Assembly (NCBI GenBank): GCA_002309675.1 | Contig: DBXX01000117.1 | Location: 719-10,903, forward strand | DNA length: 10,185 nt | Reading direction: 5' to 3' | DNA from: Lachnospiraceae bacterium UBA1201 | Lineage (GTDB): Bacteria > Bacillota > Clostridia > Lachnospirales > Lachnospiraceae | Notes under the pieces: generated by a model | The model's input: the letters and a program-made list of their open reading frames with translations, nothing else | Database searches by the model: none | What the model was told of the DNA's origin: nothing | Made by a program: the position numbers and the translations under genes | Part shown: piece after piece, positions 1-5,470 of the stretch | Layout of the letters: each line of letters starts with the position of its first letter | Position numbering within the stretch: position 1 is the first letter of the stretch

Positions 1-52
1 CCCGGAATAGTACCCGGATGAAATTAATACATACTTCAAATGAAAAAAACAG

Positions 53-81
53 TTGACAACCGACCGTAAGTAGGATATAAT
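53..81 (+). promoter_or_regulatory. Sigma-70 type promoter of the tRNA cluster
   Basis: TTGACA at 53-58 and TATAAT at 76-81 are separated by 17 bp, so both boxes match consensus perfectly. The start of transcription should fall near 88-90, about 28 bp before tRNA-Pro, leaving a short 5' leader for processing. It is the only convincing promoter I see in the tRNA region, so it probably drives the whole cluster. The first 52 bases before it hold no recognisable gene. Confidence 0.93.
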
Positions 82-117
82 GTCACTTGCGTCAAAGATA
101 CCGCGCATATGATCCGC

Positions 118-192
118 CGGGGTGTGGCTCAGTTTGGCTAGAGCACCTGGTTTGGGACCAGGGGGTCGCAGGTTCGAATCCTGTCACCCCGA
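118..192 (+). tRNA. tRNA-Pro (anticodon TGG)
   Basis: The acceptor arms 118-124 (CGGGGTG) and 185-191 (CACCCCG) pair fully, with discriminator A192. The anticodon stem CCTGG/CCAGG (146-150/158-162) encloses TTTGGGA, which places the anticodon TGG at 153-155. The T-arm has the GGTTCGAATC signature. CCA is not encoded, so it must be added enzymatically. This is the first gene of the tRNA transcript. Confidence 0.97.
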
Positions 193-202
193 TGAAACGT
201 TT

Positions 203-273
203 GCGGGTGTAGTTCAATGGTAGAACACTAGCCTTCCAAGCTAGATACGTGGGTTCGATTCCCATCACCCGCT
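203..273 (+). tRNA. tRNA-Gly (anticodon TCC)
   Basis: The acceptor arms GCGGGTG (203-209) and CACCCGC (266-272) pair, with discriminator T273 as usual for bacterial tRNA-Gly. The anticodon stem CTAGC/GCTAG (228-232/240-244) holds the loop CTTCCAA, with anticodon TCC at 235-237. The T-arm is GTGGGTTCGATTCCCAT-like. It lies 10 bp after tRNA-Pro and is surely co-transcribed with it. No CCA is encoded. Confidence 0.97.
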
Positions 274-295
274 TTTGCGGTATCAAGCAGGTGGG

Positions 296-327
296 AGCTG
301 TCCCGATATATATGGGGTGGCTTTTTT
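296..327 (+). terminator. Terminator-like hairpin between tRNA-Gly and tRNA-His
   Basis: Positions 296-304 (AGCTGTCCC) pair with 314-322 (GGGGTGGCT) through six Watson-Crick and three G-U/U-G pairs, around an AT-rich loop, followed by a six-base T run (322-327). This has the form of a Rho-independent terminator, though the wobble pairs weaken it. No promoter is visible between it and tRNA-His, so it is probably a partial terminator or processing structure. Confidence 0.6.
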
Positions 328-353
328 CATAAAGATCGCAGACGCATACTTAT

Positions 354-428
354 GGTGGGTATAGCACAGCTGGTTAGCGCGTCAGATTGTGGTTCTGAAG
401 GTCCAGGGTTCGAATCCCTGTACCCACC
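354..428 (+). tRNA. tRNA-His (anticodon GTG)
   Basis: The acceptor arms GTGGGTA (355-361) and TACCCAC (421-427) pair. G354 opposite C428 forms the G-1:C73 pair that identifies tRNA-His and is here encoded in the gene. The anticodon stem TCAGA/TCTGA (382-386/394-398) encloses TTGTGGT, with anticodon GTG at 389-391. The T-arm is CAGGGTTCGAATCCCTG. No CCA is encoded. Confidence 0.97.
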
Positions 429-430
429 CT

Positions 431-459
431 GTTTTGATTTTGAAGATCAAAATCAAAAC
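431..459. other. Perfect 13-bp AT-rich hairpin directly after tRNA-His
   Basis: GTTTTGATTTTGA (431-443) is the exact reverse complement of 447-459, leaving a three-base loop AGA. It begins only two bases after the mature tRNA-His end. There is no T run after it on the plus strand, so it is not a canonical terminator. It could act in 3'-end processing of the tRNA or be a small repeat remnant. The inverted repeat is plain; its role is unknown. Confidence 0.6.
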
Positions 460-549
460 TCGGGAAGCTTCTTTAATAAGCGCGGAAGCGCTGAGGTGTG
501 AAGAGGTTTCGGGCAAGTTTCGGATCGGAATAATTTCGAGACTTTTACG
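460..549 (+). other. Gene-free spacer between tRNA-His and tRNA-Gln
   Basis: This stretch has no tRNA and no credible ORF. It carries a small hairpin AGCGC-GGAA-GCGCT (479-492) with a GNRA-type loop, two GTTTCGG repeats (506-512, 517-523), and an AATAAT at 529-534 that resembles a -10 box but has no good -35. It leads straight into the hairpin at 550-576. A small RNA ending there is conceivable, but nothing here matches a family I recognise. Confidence 0.35.
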
Positions 550-576
550 ACGGTGAGGCGATTTCGCCGTTTTTTT
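550..576 (+). terminator. Terminator-like hairpin just before tRNA-Gln
   Basis: ACGGTGA (550-556) pairs with TCGCCGT (564-570), including one T-G pair, around a seven-base loop. An alternative GGCG/CGCC stem is nested inside. A run of seven T (570-576) follows. It is a good Rho-independent terminator by form, yet tRNA-Gln starts only 22 bp later, with no room for an ordinary promoter. That suggests partial read-through or attenuation. Confidence 0.72.
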
Positions 577-598
577 ACTGTCTGCGGACGGTGCATAA

Positions 599-670
599 AG
601 GGCTATCGCCAAGGGGTAAGGCACAAGATTTTGATTCTTGTATTCGCTGGTTCAAATCCAGCTAGCCCTG
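599..670 (+). tRNA. tRNA-Gln (anticodon TTG)
   Basis: The acceptor arms AGGGCTA (599-605) and TAGCCCT (663-669) pair, with a weak A1-U72 first pair typical of tRNA-Gln and discriminator G670. The D-arm is GCC...GGC. The anticodon stem CAAGA/TCTTG (624-628/636-640) holds TTTTGAT, with anticodon TTG at 631-633. The T-arm GCTGG/CCAGC surrounds TTCAAAT. No CCA is encoded. Confidence 0.96.
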
Positions 671-710
671 CTCGGGGTGCTTACTGTGCACGCCGTTCAG
701 AAAAACATAT

Positions 711-783
711 GGGGCACTAGCTCAGTCGGTAGAGCACTTGACTTTTAATCAAGTTGTCGCGGGTTCGATTCCCGCGTGCCTCA
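711..783 (+). tRNA. tRNA-Lys (anticodon TTT)
   Basis: The acceptor arms GGGGCAC (711-717) and GTGCCTC (776-782) pair, with one G-T wobble at the second position and discriminator A783. The anticodon stem CTTGA/TCAAG (737-741/749-753) encloses CTTTTAA, with anticodon TTT at 744-746. The T-arm is GCGGGTTCGATTCCCGC. It is the last gene of the cluster, 40 bp after tRNA-Gln. No CCA is encoded. Confidence 0.97.
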
Positions 784-792
784 TGAACATTT

Positions 793-837
793 AAAAAGCT
801 TTCAAATCCTTTTGATCTAGGATCTGAAAGCTTTTTT
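793..837. terminator. Bidirectional Rho-independent terminator
   Basis: AAAAAGCTTTCA (793-804) pairs perfectly with 825-836. After a single mismatch the stem continues as ATCCT/AGGAT (806-810/819-823) around an eight-base loop. T runs occur on both strands (832-837 on plus, complement of 793-797 on minus). It therefore ends the tRNA transcript and also the convergent MYG1-family gene, whose stop codon is 14 bp away. Confidence 0.95.
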
Positions 838-850
838 GTTTGTTTTCTAT

Positions 851-1693
851 TTACTGATTCGTTCCATATTTAGCAGCGATCGCTTCTTTGCAGACCGCCA
901 GAACGGTGTCGAGGTCATCGCCCGCGAGCAGGAAACCGCTCTTGTGACAGAAGCGGAGGCCGGGGCGGCCGGAGATTGCGACGAGCTCGGCGTCGGAGTG
1001 ACCGTACCACTCGCTCGGGAACTCGCAGCGATGGGTACCTGCCTCGATGTCCAGGTCGATCGCCTGCGCGTTGTAGCCGCCGCGTGTGGACGGGTAGACG
1101 ACGAAATCGATCTCGGGAGTCACGAAACTCTTCCAGGGCATGGTGCTGGGCAGGATCAGGATGTGATCCTCCGCCTGACTAAGCGCCTTCTCAACGTGTT
1201 CCTTCGCGCGCGCCATGCTTTCATAGCGTTCGATCGCCTTCGTCAGGACCTGCTTCGCCAGTGCCACGGCTTCCGGGAAGCCGGTATTGACCGGTGCGGA
1301 AGCATCCCACGAGGGGTTGAAGTAGTCGATGGCATCGGCCAATGCATTCGTCACGCCGGTATTGTCCGAAAGGTCCAGAGGCTGGATGAAATCTTCGTCG
1401 AATTTCTCCCACATAGTGGGCAGAAGCCGCGGGCCGAAAGCCTCCCAAAGCAGGCCGAAGGCCGCGTAGGGTATGCCGTTTGCGCGCACCCGGCGGTCCG
1501 CCTGGTGGTGGTCGAAAGCGCCGAGGCCGATATCGTACACGATGATGTCGGGGTCGGACGGCGGGGTCAAACCGCGCTCATAGGTGTAGTCCGGATTTAA
1601 GATCTGCAGGAGGGCGGTCGAAAAAACATCGTCCGCGTGGAATTTGCCGCCGTGGGTGTAGCCCTTCGACGGGATATTGGCCGAGTTATACAT
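851..1693 (-). CDS. MYG1 family metal-dependent protein (UPF0160)
   Basis: The 280-residue product belongs to the MYG1/UPF0160 family, whose fold resembles DHH-type phosphoesterases. Eukaryotic MYG1 is reported to be an exonuclease, and the role of bacterial members is poorly known. Near the N-terminus the signature THGGKFHADDV (residues 13-23) and DIGLGAFDHHQ (54-64) supply the His and Asp residues expected to bind divalent metal. The C-terminal part has the family-like RCEFPSEWYG (222-231) and FCHKSGFLLAGDD (248-260). No signal peptide or membrane segment is seen, so it should be cytoplasmic. The ATG at 1693 is preceded by GAGGTG at the complement of 1699-1704, which fixes the start. It is transcribed alone from the promoter at 1806-1834 and converges on the tRNA cluster, sharing the terminator at 793-837. 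The family call is secure; the substrate is unknown. Confidence 0.9.
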   Translation of the reverse strand: MYNSANIPSKGYTHGGKFHADDVFSTALLQILNPDYTYERGLTPPSDPDIIVYDIGLGAFDHHQADRRVRANGIPYAAFGLLWEAFGPRLLPTMWEKFDEDFIQPLDLSDNTGVTNALADAIDYFNPSWDASAPVNTGFPEAVALAKQVLTKAIERYESMARAKEHVEKALSQAEDHILILPSTMPWKSFVTPEIDFVVYPSTRGGYNAQAIDLDIEAGTHRCEFPSEWYGHSDAELVAISGRPGLRFCHKSGFLLAGDDLDTVLAVCKEAIAAKYGTNQ

Positions 1694-1761
1694 AAGGTCA
1701 CCTCATATGTGCGAAATAATCATAAAAGAAGACAATGGACCACGAAATGGACAGGGTCCGT

Positions 1762-1796
1762 CGCCGGCCGAAGCGCGCGATTTAAGCGCACCGGCG
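1762..1796 (-). other. Nested inverted repeat in the MYG1 gene leader
   Basis: CGCCGG (1762-1767) pairs with CCGGCG (1791-1796), and GCGC (1773-1776) with GCGC (1786-1789) inside it. On the minus-strand transcript it would fold close to the predicted 5' end, about 70 nt before the start codon. A second short dyad GGACC/GGTCC (1737-1741/1755-1759) follows. I recognise no riboswitch; it may simply stabilise the leader. Confidence 0.4.
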
Positions 1797-1805
1797 GATG
1801 TTTAG

Positions 1806-1834
1806 ATTGTAGCATAATTGTCCTTGGAAATCAA
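1806..1834 (-). promoter_or_regulatory. Promoter of the MYG1-family gene
   Basis: Read on the minus strand, TTGATT (complement of 1829-1834) and TACAAT (complement of 1806-1811) are separated by 17 bp. The predicted start of transcription near 1799 gives a leader of about 105 nt before the ATG at 1693. The -35 box ends only two bases before the repeat element at 1837, so that element lies just upstream of the promoter. Confidence 0.72.
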
Positions 1835-1836
1835 TG

Positions 1837-1867
1837 CGTGACAAAAGGAACCGTCCCCGTTGTCACG
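1837..1867. repeat. GTGACAA/TTGTCAC palindrome with GC-rich centre
   Basis: CGTGACAA (1837-1844) and TTGTCACG (1860-1867) are perfect 8-bp inverted arms around AAGGAACCGTCCCCG. The minus-strand reading, a GGGGACGGTTCC core closed by TTGTCAC, resembles a motif I remember as recurring in many Clostridia genomes, often near IS200-like/REP-associated transposases. That recollection is unverified. No transposase gene lies in this window. Confidence 0.65.
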
Positions 1868-1920
1868 TGTCCGAAAACGTTCGTAAACGGCGTTTTCCGG
1901 CCGCATGGCTCACTGCTTGC
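1868..1920. repeat. 53-bp direct repeat, copy A
   Basis: This copy is identical base for base to 2028-2080. It contains an internal hairpin: CCGAAAACG (1871-1879) pairs with CGTTTTCCGG (1891-1900) with one bulged base. At its right end GCTTGC continues outside the repeat into C-GCAAGC (1921-1927), forming a small palindrome, and then into a second hairpin GGCGC-TTC-GCGCC (1939-1951). It abuts the palindrome at 1837-1867. Confidence 0.9.
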
Positions 1921-1958
1921 CGCAAGCTCCGCGCTGTCGGCGCTTCGCGCCTTTACCA

Positions 1959-2019
1959 GCGCTCCATTATTCGCGGCTCCCGCCCCACTTCGTTGGGCTT
2001 CACCGCTCATAATGGGCGT
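1959..2019. repeat. Long imperfect stem-loop between the direct repeats
   Basis: The arms pair in three stacked blocks. CGC/GCG with a bulged T plus CCATTAT/ATAATGG (1960-1970/2009-2018) forms the base, GCGG/CCGC (1973-1976/2003-2006) the middle, and GCCC/GGGC plus A-T (1982-1987/1993-1998) the tip, with small internal loops between. Such layered pairing over about 60 bases is typical of REP- or MITE-like elements and can extrude or fold in either strand. Confidence 0.75.
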
Positions 2020-2027
2020 TCGCCATA

Positions 2028-2080
2028 TGTCCGAAAACGTTCGTAAACGGCGTTTTCCGGCCGCATGGCTCACTGCTTGC
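2028..2080. repeat. 53-bp direct repeat, copy B
   Basis: This is the exact second copy of 1868-1920, offset by 160 bp, with the same internal hairpin (2031-2039/2051-2060). Its last bases TTGC (2077-2080), followed by TA, form the apparent -35 box of the downstream promoter. The similarity between the copies stops at 2081. Because the two copies have not diverged, the duplication is either recent or kept identical. Confidence 0.9.
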
Positions 2081-2105
2081 TATTTTCCGCGCAAAATGCT
2101 ATGAT
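2077..2105 (+). promoter_or_regulatory. Promoter of the five-gene operon, partly built from repeat copy B
   Basis: TTGCTA (2077-2082) and TATGAT (2100-2105) are 17 bp apart, and a TG-C extended -10 (2097-2099) precedes the -10 box. Four of the six -35 bases belong to the repeat. Transcription should begin near 2112, giving a 40-nt leader with an AGGGGG ribosome binding site at 2143-2148, four bases before the ATG at 2153. Confidence 0.7.
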
Positions 2106-2152
2106 TAAATATTGAGGGAGTATATACCTGAAAAAAAGAACCAGGGGGAATT

Positions 2153-4294
2153 ATGAGGGAGAAGAAAGAGAGAAACATATGGCTGACCATTGGCCTGATC
2201 TTATTTGCCTGTCTGATGGTCGAGTTCTTTGTTTCGTTTATGAAATATCACTATGTGATCTTCGGAACGCGGAAGGAGTATTCGCTCCGGGAAGCGATGA
2301 CGACAAATGAAAACCATTTCGTGATGCATGTCCGGGATGGCCTGGAGTGGAAGAATGATGCACTGTACGTATCAAAGAACGGCGGCACGCTGATCTTCCA
2401 GGGCGACATCGCGGGCTTGCATTCGCTGACATTTTCCACGCTCGACCAGAAGAAAGAGGGCAATGTCTACGCCAACGCGACGATCTCGATCGTCGCGAAA
2501 TCGACACCGCGTACTCTGAATGCCATCTCGACGCAGACGTTTCCGGTCATGGATACGCAGCAGGAGGTCCAGTTGCTTCTGGGGAGTCACAGCGACCTGA
2601 TGGTGGTCCAGATCACGTTTGCAAAGGCGACCGACGACTACGTGGTCGGCAACATGGTCCTGAACGGAGCGAAACTGCACTTGTTCCATTTCGGGCGTTT
2701 TCTGGTCTTGTTTATCCTCGTTCTAGGCATCTACATCATCTGGAAAATGCGTCTCTGGGAGATCGTATTCGACCCGGACGACCGCTCGCACCGACTCGCC
2801 TTTTTGACGACGATGGGCTTGTGTTTGCTGATGGTGTTGTGGGTCTATTTTGCCCTGCTGGGTGCGAATGTTAAGAAGAAAATCGACTATCCGCTCACGA
2901 ATGTTGCTTCGCAGCAGCCGTACGTGCAGCAATTCGATGCTTTGAAGAAGGGACGGCTGTCTCTGGATGTGGAGCCGTCACCGGAGCTTCTGGCGCTCGA
3001 AAACCCGTACGACCGCGGCCAGCGCGACGGCGTATCCGCCCTGTGGGACCGTGCGCTCTATAACGGAAAATACTACTCATACTTCGGTATAGCACCGGTC
3101 ATCTTCGTGTACTATCCGTATTACATGGTCTTCCGGAGCGTCCCGTCTGCGGGCGTCGTCATGACCATCTACGCATTCTTCGGCGTGGCCGCGCTCTTCG
3201 GCGTGATCTACGAACTGATCCGTGTATTTAAGATCCGAGTGAATTTGATCCTGCTTCTTTTGGGAAGTGTGGCAGCGACCTTTGCCTCCGGCCTTTTGCT
3301 CATGCAGCGTGGCTGGTCCTCGGTCTACTACATCGCGACATTGTCCGGCGTGACGAGCCTGCTGATCTTCTTATATGTGTCCCTGCGCGCGTGCCGTGCG
3401 GAGTCGAAGAAGGCGGCGTCGATCCTGTTTGCATTGTCCGGATTCTGCCTGCTGATCTCGGTCGCATCCCGCGTGAGCGCATCGCTGATGGGCATCGCCC
3501 TTTGCATCCCGATCTTCATCCATTACCTGAAGACGGAGACGGATTCGGATCGCAAACTGAATGCTTTTTTGTGCTTCATCATCCCGACGCTGATCGGCGC
3601 GGGTCTGGTGTGCATATTTAACTTTGCGCGCTTCGGCAGCCCGTTTGAGTTCGGTACTTCTTACCAGCTGACCGTCAGCGATATCCGGCAGAACCATTTT
3701 TCATTCAACCGAATTCTGCCTGCTTTGTATCACTATTTCTTCCATCCCGCGAGGTTCACTCTGGACTTCCCGTTCGTGCAGATCATGAGTTCGAAACTGA
3801 GCGACTATGGCTATTATGTTTACGTCGACAGTAACTTCGGCTTGTTCAACTATCCTCTGATCATCATGTCCTTCTTCGCATTCATCCTGCACCGCGTTCG
3901 CCGTGTGCAGATCCGCGATGGGGCAGACGTCAGCACGGCGGGAGGCGAGAACGTCAATATTCGGATGCGCCACATCCTGTATCTGACCGGCATCGGAACC
4001 TCCGTGTTCCTGGCGATCCTAGACTACAGCATGGGCGGCGTCATCTGGCGTTATACCTACGATTTCGCAGTGGTCCTGGGCATCATCGGCCTCTTCGTTT
4101 TGCTGGAGGCTCATGAAGGTTTCTCCGTGTTCGGTGACGCGATGCGTAAGGCGGTCATGGCGGTCGCGGTATGCGTCTTCCTGATCACGATCTTTGTAGG
4201 GCTGATGCTCCTGGTGAACCAGTATAACGGCAACTTCGTCGCATACCCGGCATCCTACTGGATGAAGCTGAAAGAATTCTTCGTATTCTGGTGA
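2153..4294 (+). CDS. Polytopic membrane protein, GT-C glycosyltransferase-like, function unknown
   Basis: The 713-residue protein has about 13 hydrophobic segments. After TM1 (residues 9-31) comes an extracytoplasmic, beta-rich region of roughly 140 residues. TMs follow near 180-198 and 215-237, then a long polar loop (240-310) with ENPYDRGQRDG, ALWDRALYNGKYYSYFGIAP and related residues, and then a dense TM bundle (310-495, 563-690). A NFARFGSPFEFGTSYQL stretch (490-505) also recurs in such Firmicute proteins as I remember them. The layout recalls GT-C enzymes that use lipid-linked sugars (GT39/PMT-like), but I see no definite catalytic Asp motif in the first loop, so enzyme activity is inference. 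The start is fixed by AGGGGG at 2143-2148. It ends in tandem stops (TGA TAA) and leads the operon, 15 bp before the methyltransferase gene, with no evident functional link to it. Confidence 0.8.
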   Translation: MREKKERNIWLTIGLILFACLMVEFFVSFMKYHYVIFGTRKEYSLREAMTTNENHFVMHVRDGLEWKNDALYVSKNGGTLIFQGDIAGLHSLTFSTLDQKKEGNVYANATISIVAKSTPRTLNAISTQTFPVMDTQQEVQLLLGSHSDLMVVQITFAKATDDYVVGNMVLNGAKLHLFHFGRFLVLFILVLGIYIIWKMRLWEIVFDPDDRSHRLAFLTTMGLCLLMVLWVYFALLGANVKKKIDYPLTNVASQQPYVQQFDALKKGRLSLDVEPSPELLALENPYDRGQRDGVSALWDRALYNGKYYSYFGIAPVIFVYYPYYMVFRSVPSAGVVMTIYAFFGVAALFGVIYELIRVFKIRVNLILLLLGSVAATFASGLLLMQRGWSSVYYIATLSGVTSLLIFLYVSLRACRAESKKAASILFALSGFCLLISVASRVSASLMGIALCIPIFIHYLKTETDSDRKLNAFLCFIIPTLIGAGLVCIFNFARFGSPFEFGTSYQLTVSDIRQNHFSFNRILPALYHYFFHPARFTLDFPFVQIMSSKLSDYGYYVYVDSNFGLFNYPLIIMSFFAFILHRVRRVQIRDGADVSTAGGENVNIRMRHILYLTGIGTSVFLAILDYSMGGVIWRYTYDFAVVLGIIGLFVLLEAHEGFSVFGDAMRKAVMAVAVCVFLITIFVGLMLLVNQYNGNFVAYPASYWMKLKEFFVFW

Positions 4295-4309
4295 TAATTT
4301 GAGGTTTTT

Positions 4310-5470
4310 ATGTTCGATATGATAGAGTTGATCGCCCCGTGCCATTTCGGGCTGGAGGCGGTCCTGAAAAAAGAAGTGACGGATCTGGGCTATGAGATCA
4401 CGCAGGTCGAGGACGGGCGCGTTACGTTTCGCTGCCCCGTGGCCGGCGTGGCCCGGGCCAATGTTTTCCTGCGCACGGCAGAGCGTGTGCTGTGGAAGGT
4501 CGGTTCGTTCGCGGCCGATTCCTTCGACATGCTGTTCGAGTGCACGAAGGCGCTTCCGTGGGAGGACTACATCCCCGCGGACGGCAGGTTCTGGGTGACG
4601 AAGGCATCGTCCGTGAAGAGTAAATTGACCGCGACGGTGACCATACAGTCGGTCATGAAGAAGGCGATGGTCGAGCGCCTGCGCGAGAAACTGCGGGTAT
4701 CCGAGCTTCCCGAGACAGGCGTGGAGTACCCCGTGCGTGTCTTTTTGATGAAGGATATCGCGACGGTGGCCCTCGATACGAGCGGTGAGCCGTTGCATAA
4801 ACGCGGCTACCGGCAACTGACGGCGCGTGCGCCGATCTCCGAGACGCTGGCGGCGGCCCTGTTGCAGCTGACGCCGTGGACCCCCGGCCGTGTTTTGATG
4901 GATCCGTTCTGCGGCAGCGGCACCTTCCTGATCGAGGCTGCGATGATGGCGGCTGACATGGCGCCGGGCATGAACCGCGAATTCACCGCGGAGCAGTGGA
5001 AGAATATCGTGACCCGCCGCGCCTGGTATGACGCGGGCAATGAAGCGTCCGATCGCTTGAAGGAAAACGTGCCGGAAGGCTTGCTGATCGGTTCCGATAT
5101 CGACCGCGACGTGCTGAAACTCGCATTTGCCAATGCACGCGCTGCCGGTGTGGAGAAGCAGATCAAGCTGATTCGCCGCGACGTTGCGGATATGAAGCAT
5201 CCGGCGTCCTATGGTTTCGTCGTGACGAACCCGCCGTACGGTGTCCGCCTTGAGGAGCAGGCAGCATTGCCCGCCCTGTATAAAAGCTTTGCGGACGCGT
5301 TTAAGAGGCTGGAATGCTGGTCGGCCTACGTGATTACGCCGTTTGAGGGCGTTGAGGAGGCGTTCGGCCGCCCTGCTGCGAAAAAACGCAAGATCTACAA
5401 CGGTATGTTGCGCACGGACTTTTATTCATTTCCCGGTCCGAGTCCGGTATTTCGAAAGGAAAATGCATGA
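4310..5470 (+). CDS. THUMP-domain class I SAM-dependent RNA methyltransferase (RlmL/YpsC type)
   Basis: The 386-residue protein is predicted to methylate RNA, most likely a guanine-N2 of 23S rRNA as in the N-terminal half of E. coli RlmKL, or a tRNA. Residues about 1-60 form the ferredoxin-like start and about 60-155 the RNA-binding THUMP domain. A KRGYR motif (164-168) opens the UPF0020 methyltransferase domain. Motif I, the SAM loop, is DPFCGSGT (198-205); the acidic SAM-binding SDID is at 262-265; and the catalytic NPPY is at 307-310. The C-terminal NGMLRTDFYSF is family-like. Its length matches single-domain YpsC proteins rather than the roughly 700-residue RlmKL fusion. The ATG at 4310 follows GAGG (4301-4304); the ATG at 4319 is too far from it. 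The last codon overlaps the RdgB start by 4 bp, indicating translational coupling. Confidence 0.93.
   Translation: MFDMIELIAPCHFGLEAVLKKEVTDLGYEITQVEDGRVTFRCPVAGVARANVFLRTAERVLWKVGSFAADSFDMLFECTKALPWEDYIPADGRFWVTKASSVKSKLTATVTIQSVMKKAMVERLREKLRVSELPETGVEYPVRVFLMKDIATVALDTSGEPLHKRGYRQLTARAPISETLAAALLQLTPWTPGRVLMDPFCGSGTFLIEAAMMAADMAPGMNREFTAEQWKNIVTRRAWYDAGNEASDRLKENVPEGLLIGSDIDRDVLKLAFANARAAGVEKQIKLIRRDVADMKHPASYGFVVTNPPYGVRLEEQAALPALYKSFADAFKRLECWSAYVITPFEGVEEAFGRPAAKKRKIYNGMLRTDFYSFPGPSPVFRKENA

Noticed and set aside
92..286. Minus-strand frame across tRNA-Pro and tRNA-Gly (contains GFEPATPWSQ-like text)
   Set aside because: This is the familiar false protein produced by translating the antisense strand of tRNA genes.
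322..353. Separate promoter for tRNA-His
   Set aside because: The best candidate (CATACT at 345-350 with a T run upstream) would start transcription inside the tRNA and lacks a real -35 box.
431..576. T-box riboswitch or 4.5S/SRP-type RNA in the tRNA spacer
   Set aside because: The T-box AGGGTGG consensus and the SRP domain IV core are absent; the GGAA loop alone is not sufficient.
836..1600. 254-codon plus-strand frame opposite the MYG1-family gene
   Set aside because: It begins inside the tRNA cluster terminator, has no binding site, and the opposite strand encodes clear MYG1 motifs.
1868..2080. CRISPR-like array
   Set aside because: There are only two repeats, the 107-bp gap is too long for a spacer and is itself palindromic, and no cas gene is present.
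1637..2104. Short frames in both strands of the 1694-2152 intergenic region
   Set aside because: They run through repeats and palindromes, the two 53-bp copies are read in different frames, and no binding sites or domains are seen.
4019..5200. Long open frame on the minus strand opposite the membrane protein and methyltransferase genes
   Set aside because: It is antisense to well-supported genes, its composition is the His/Arg/Gln-rich pattern of a GC-rich complementary strand, and it shows no family motif or binding site.
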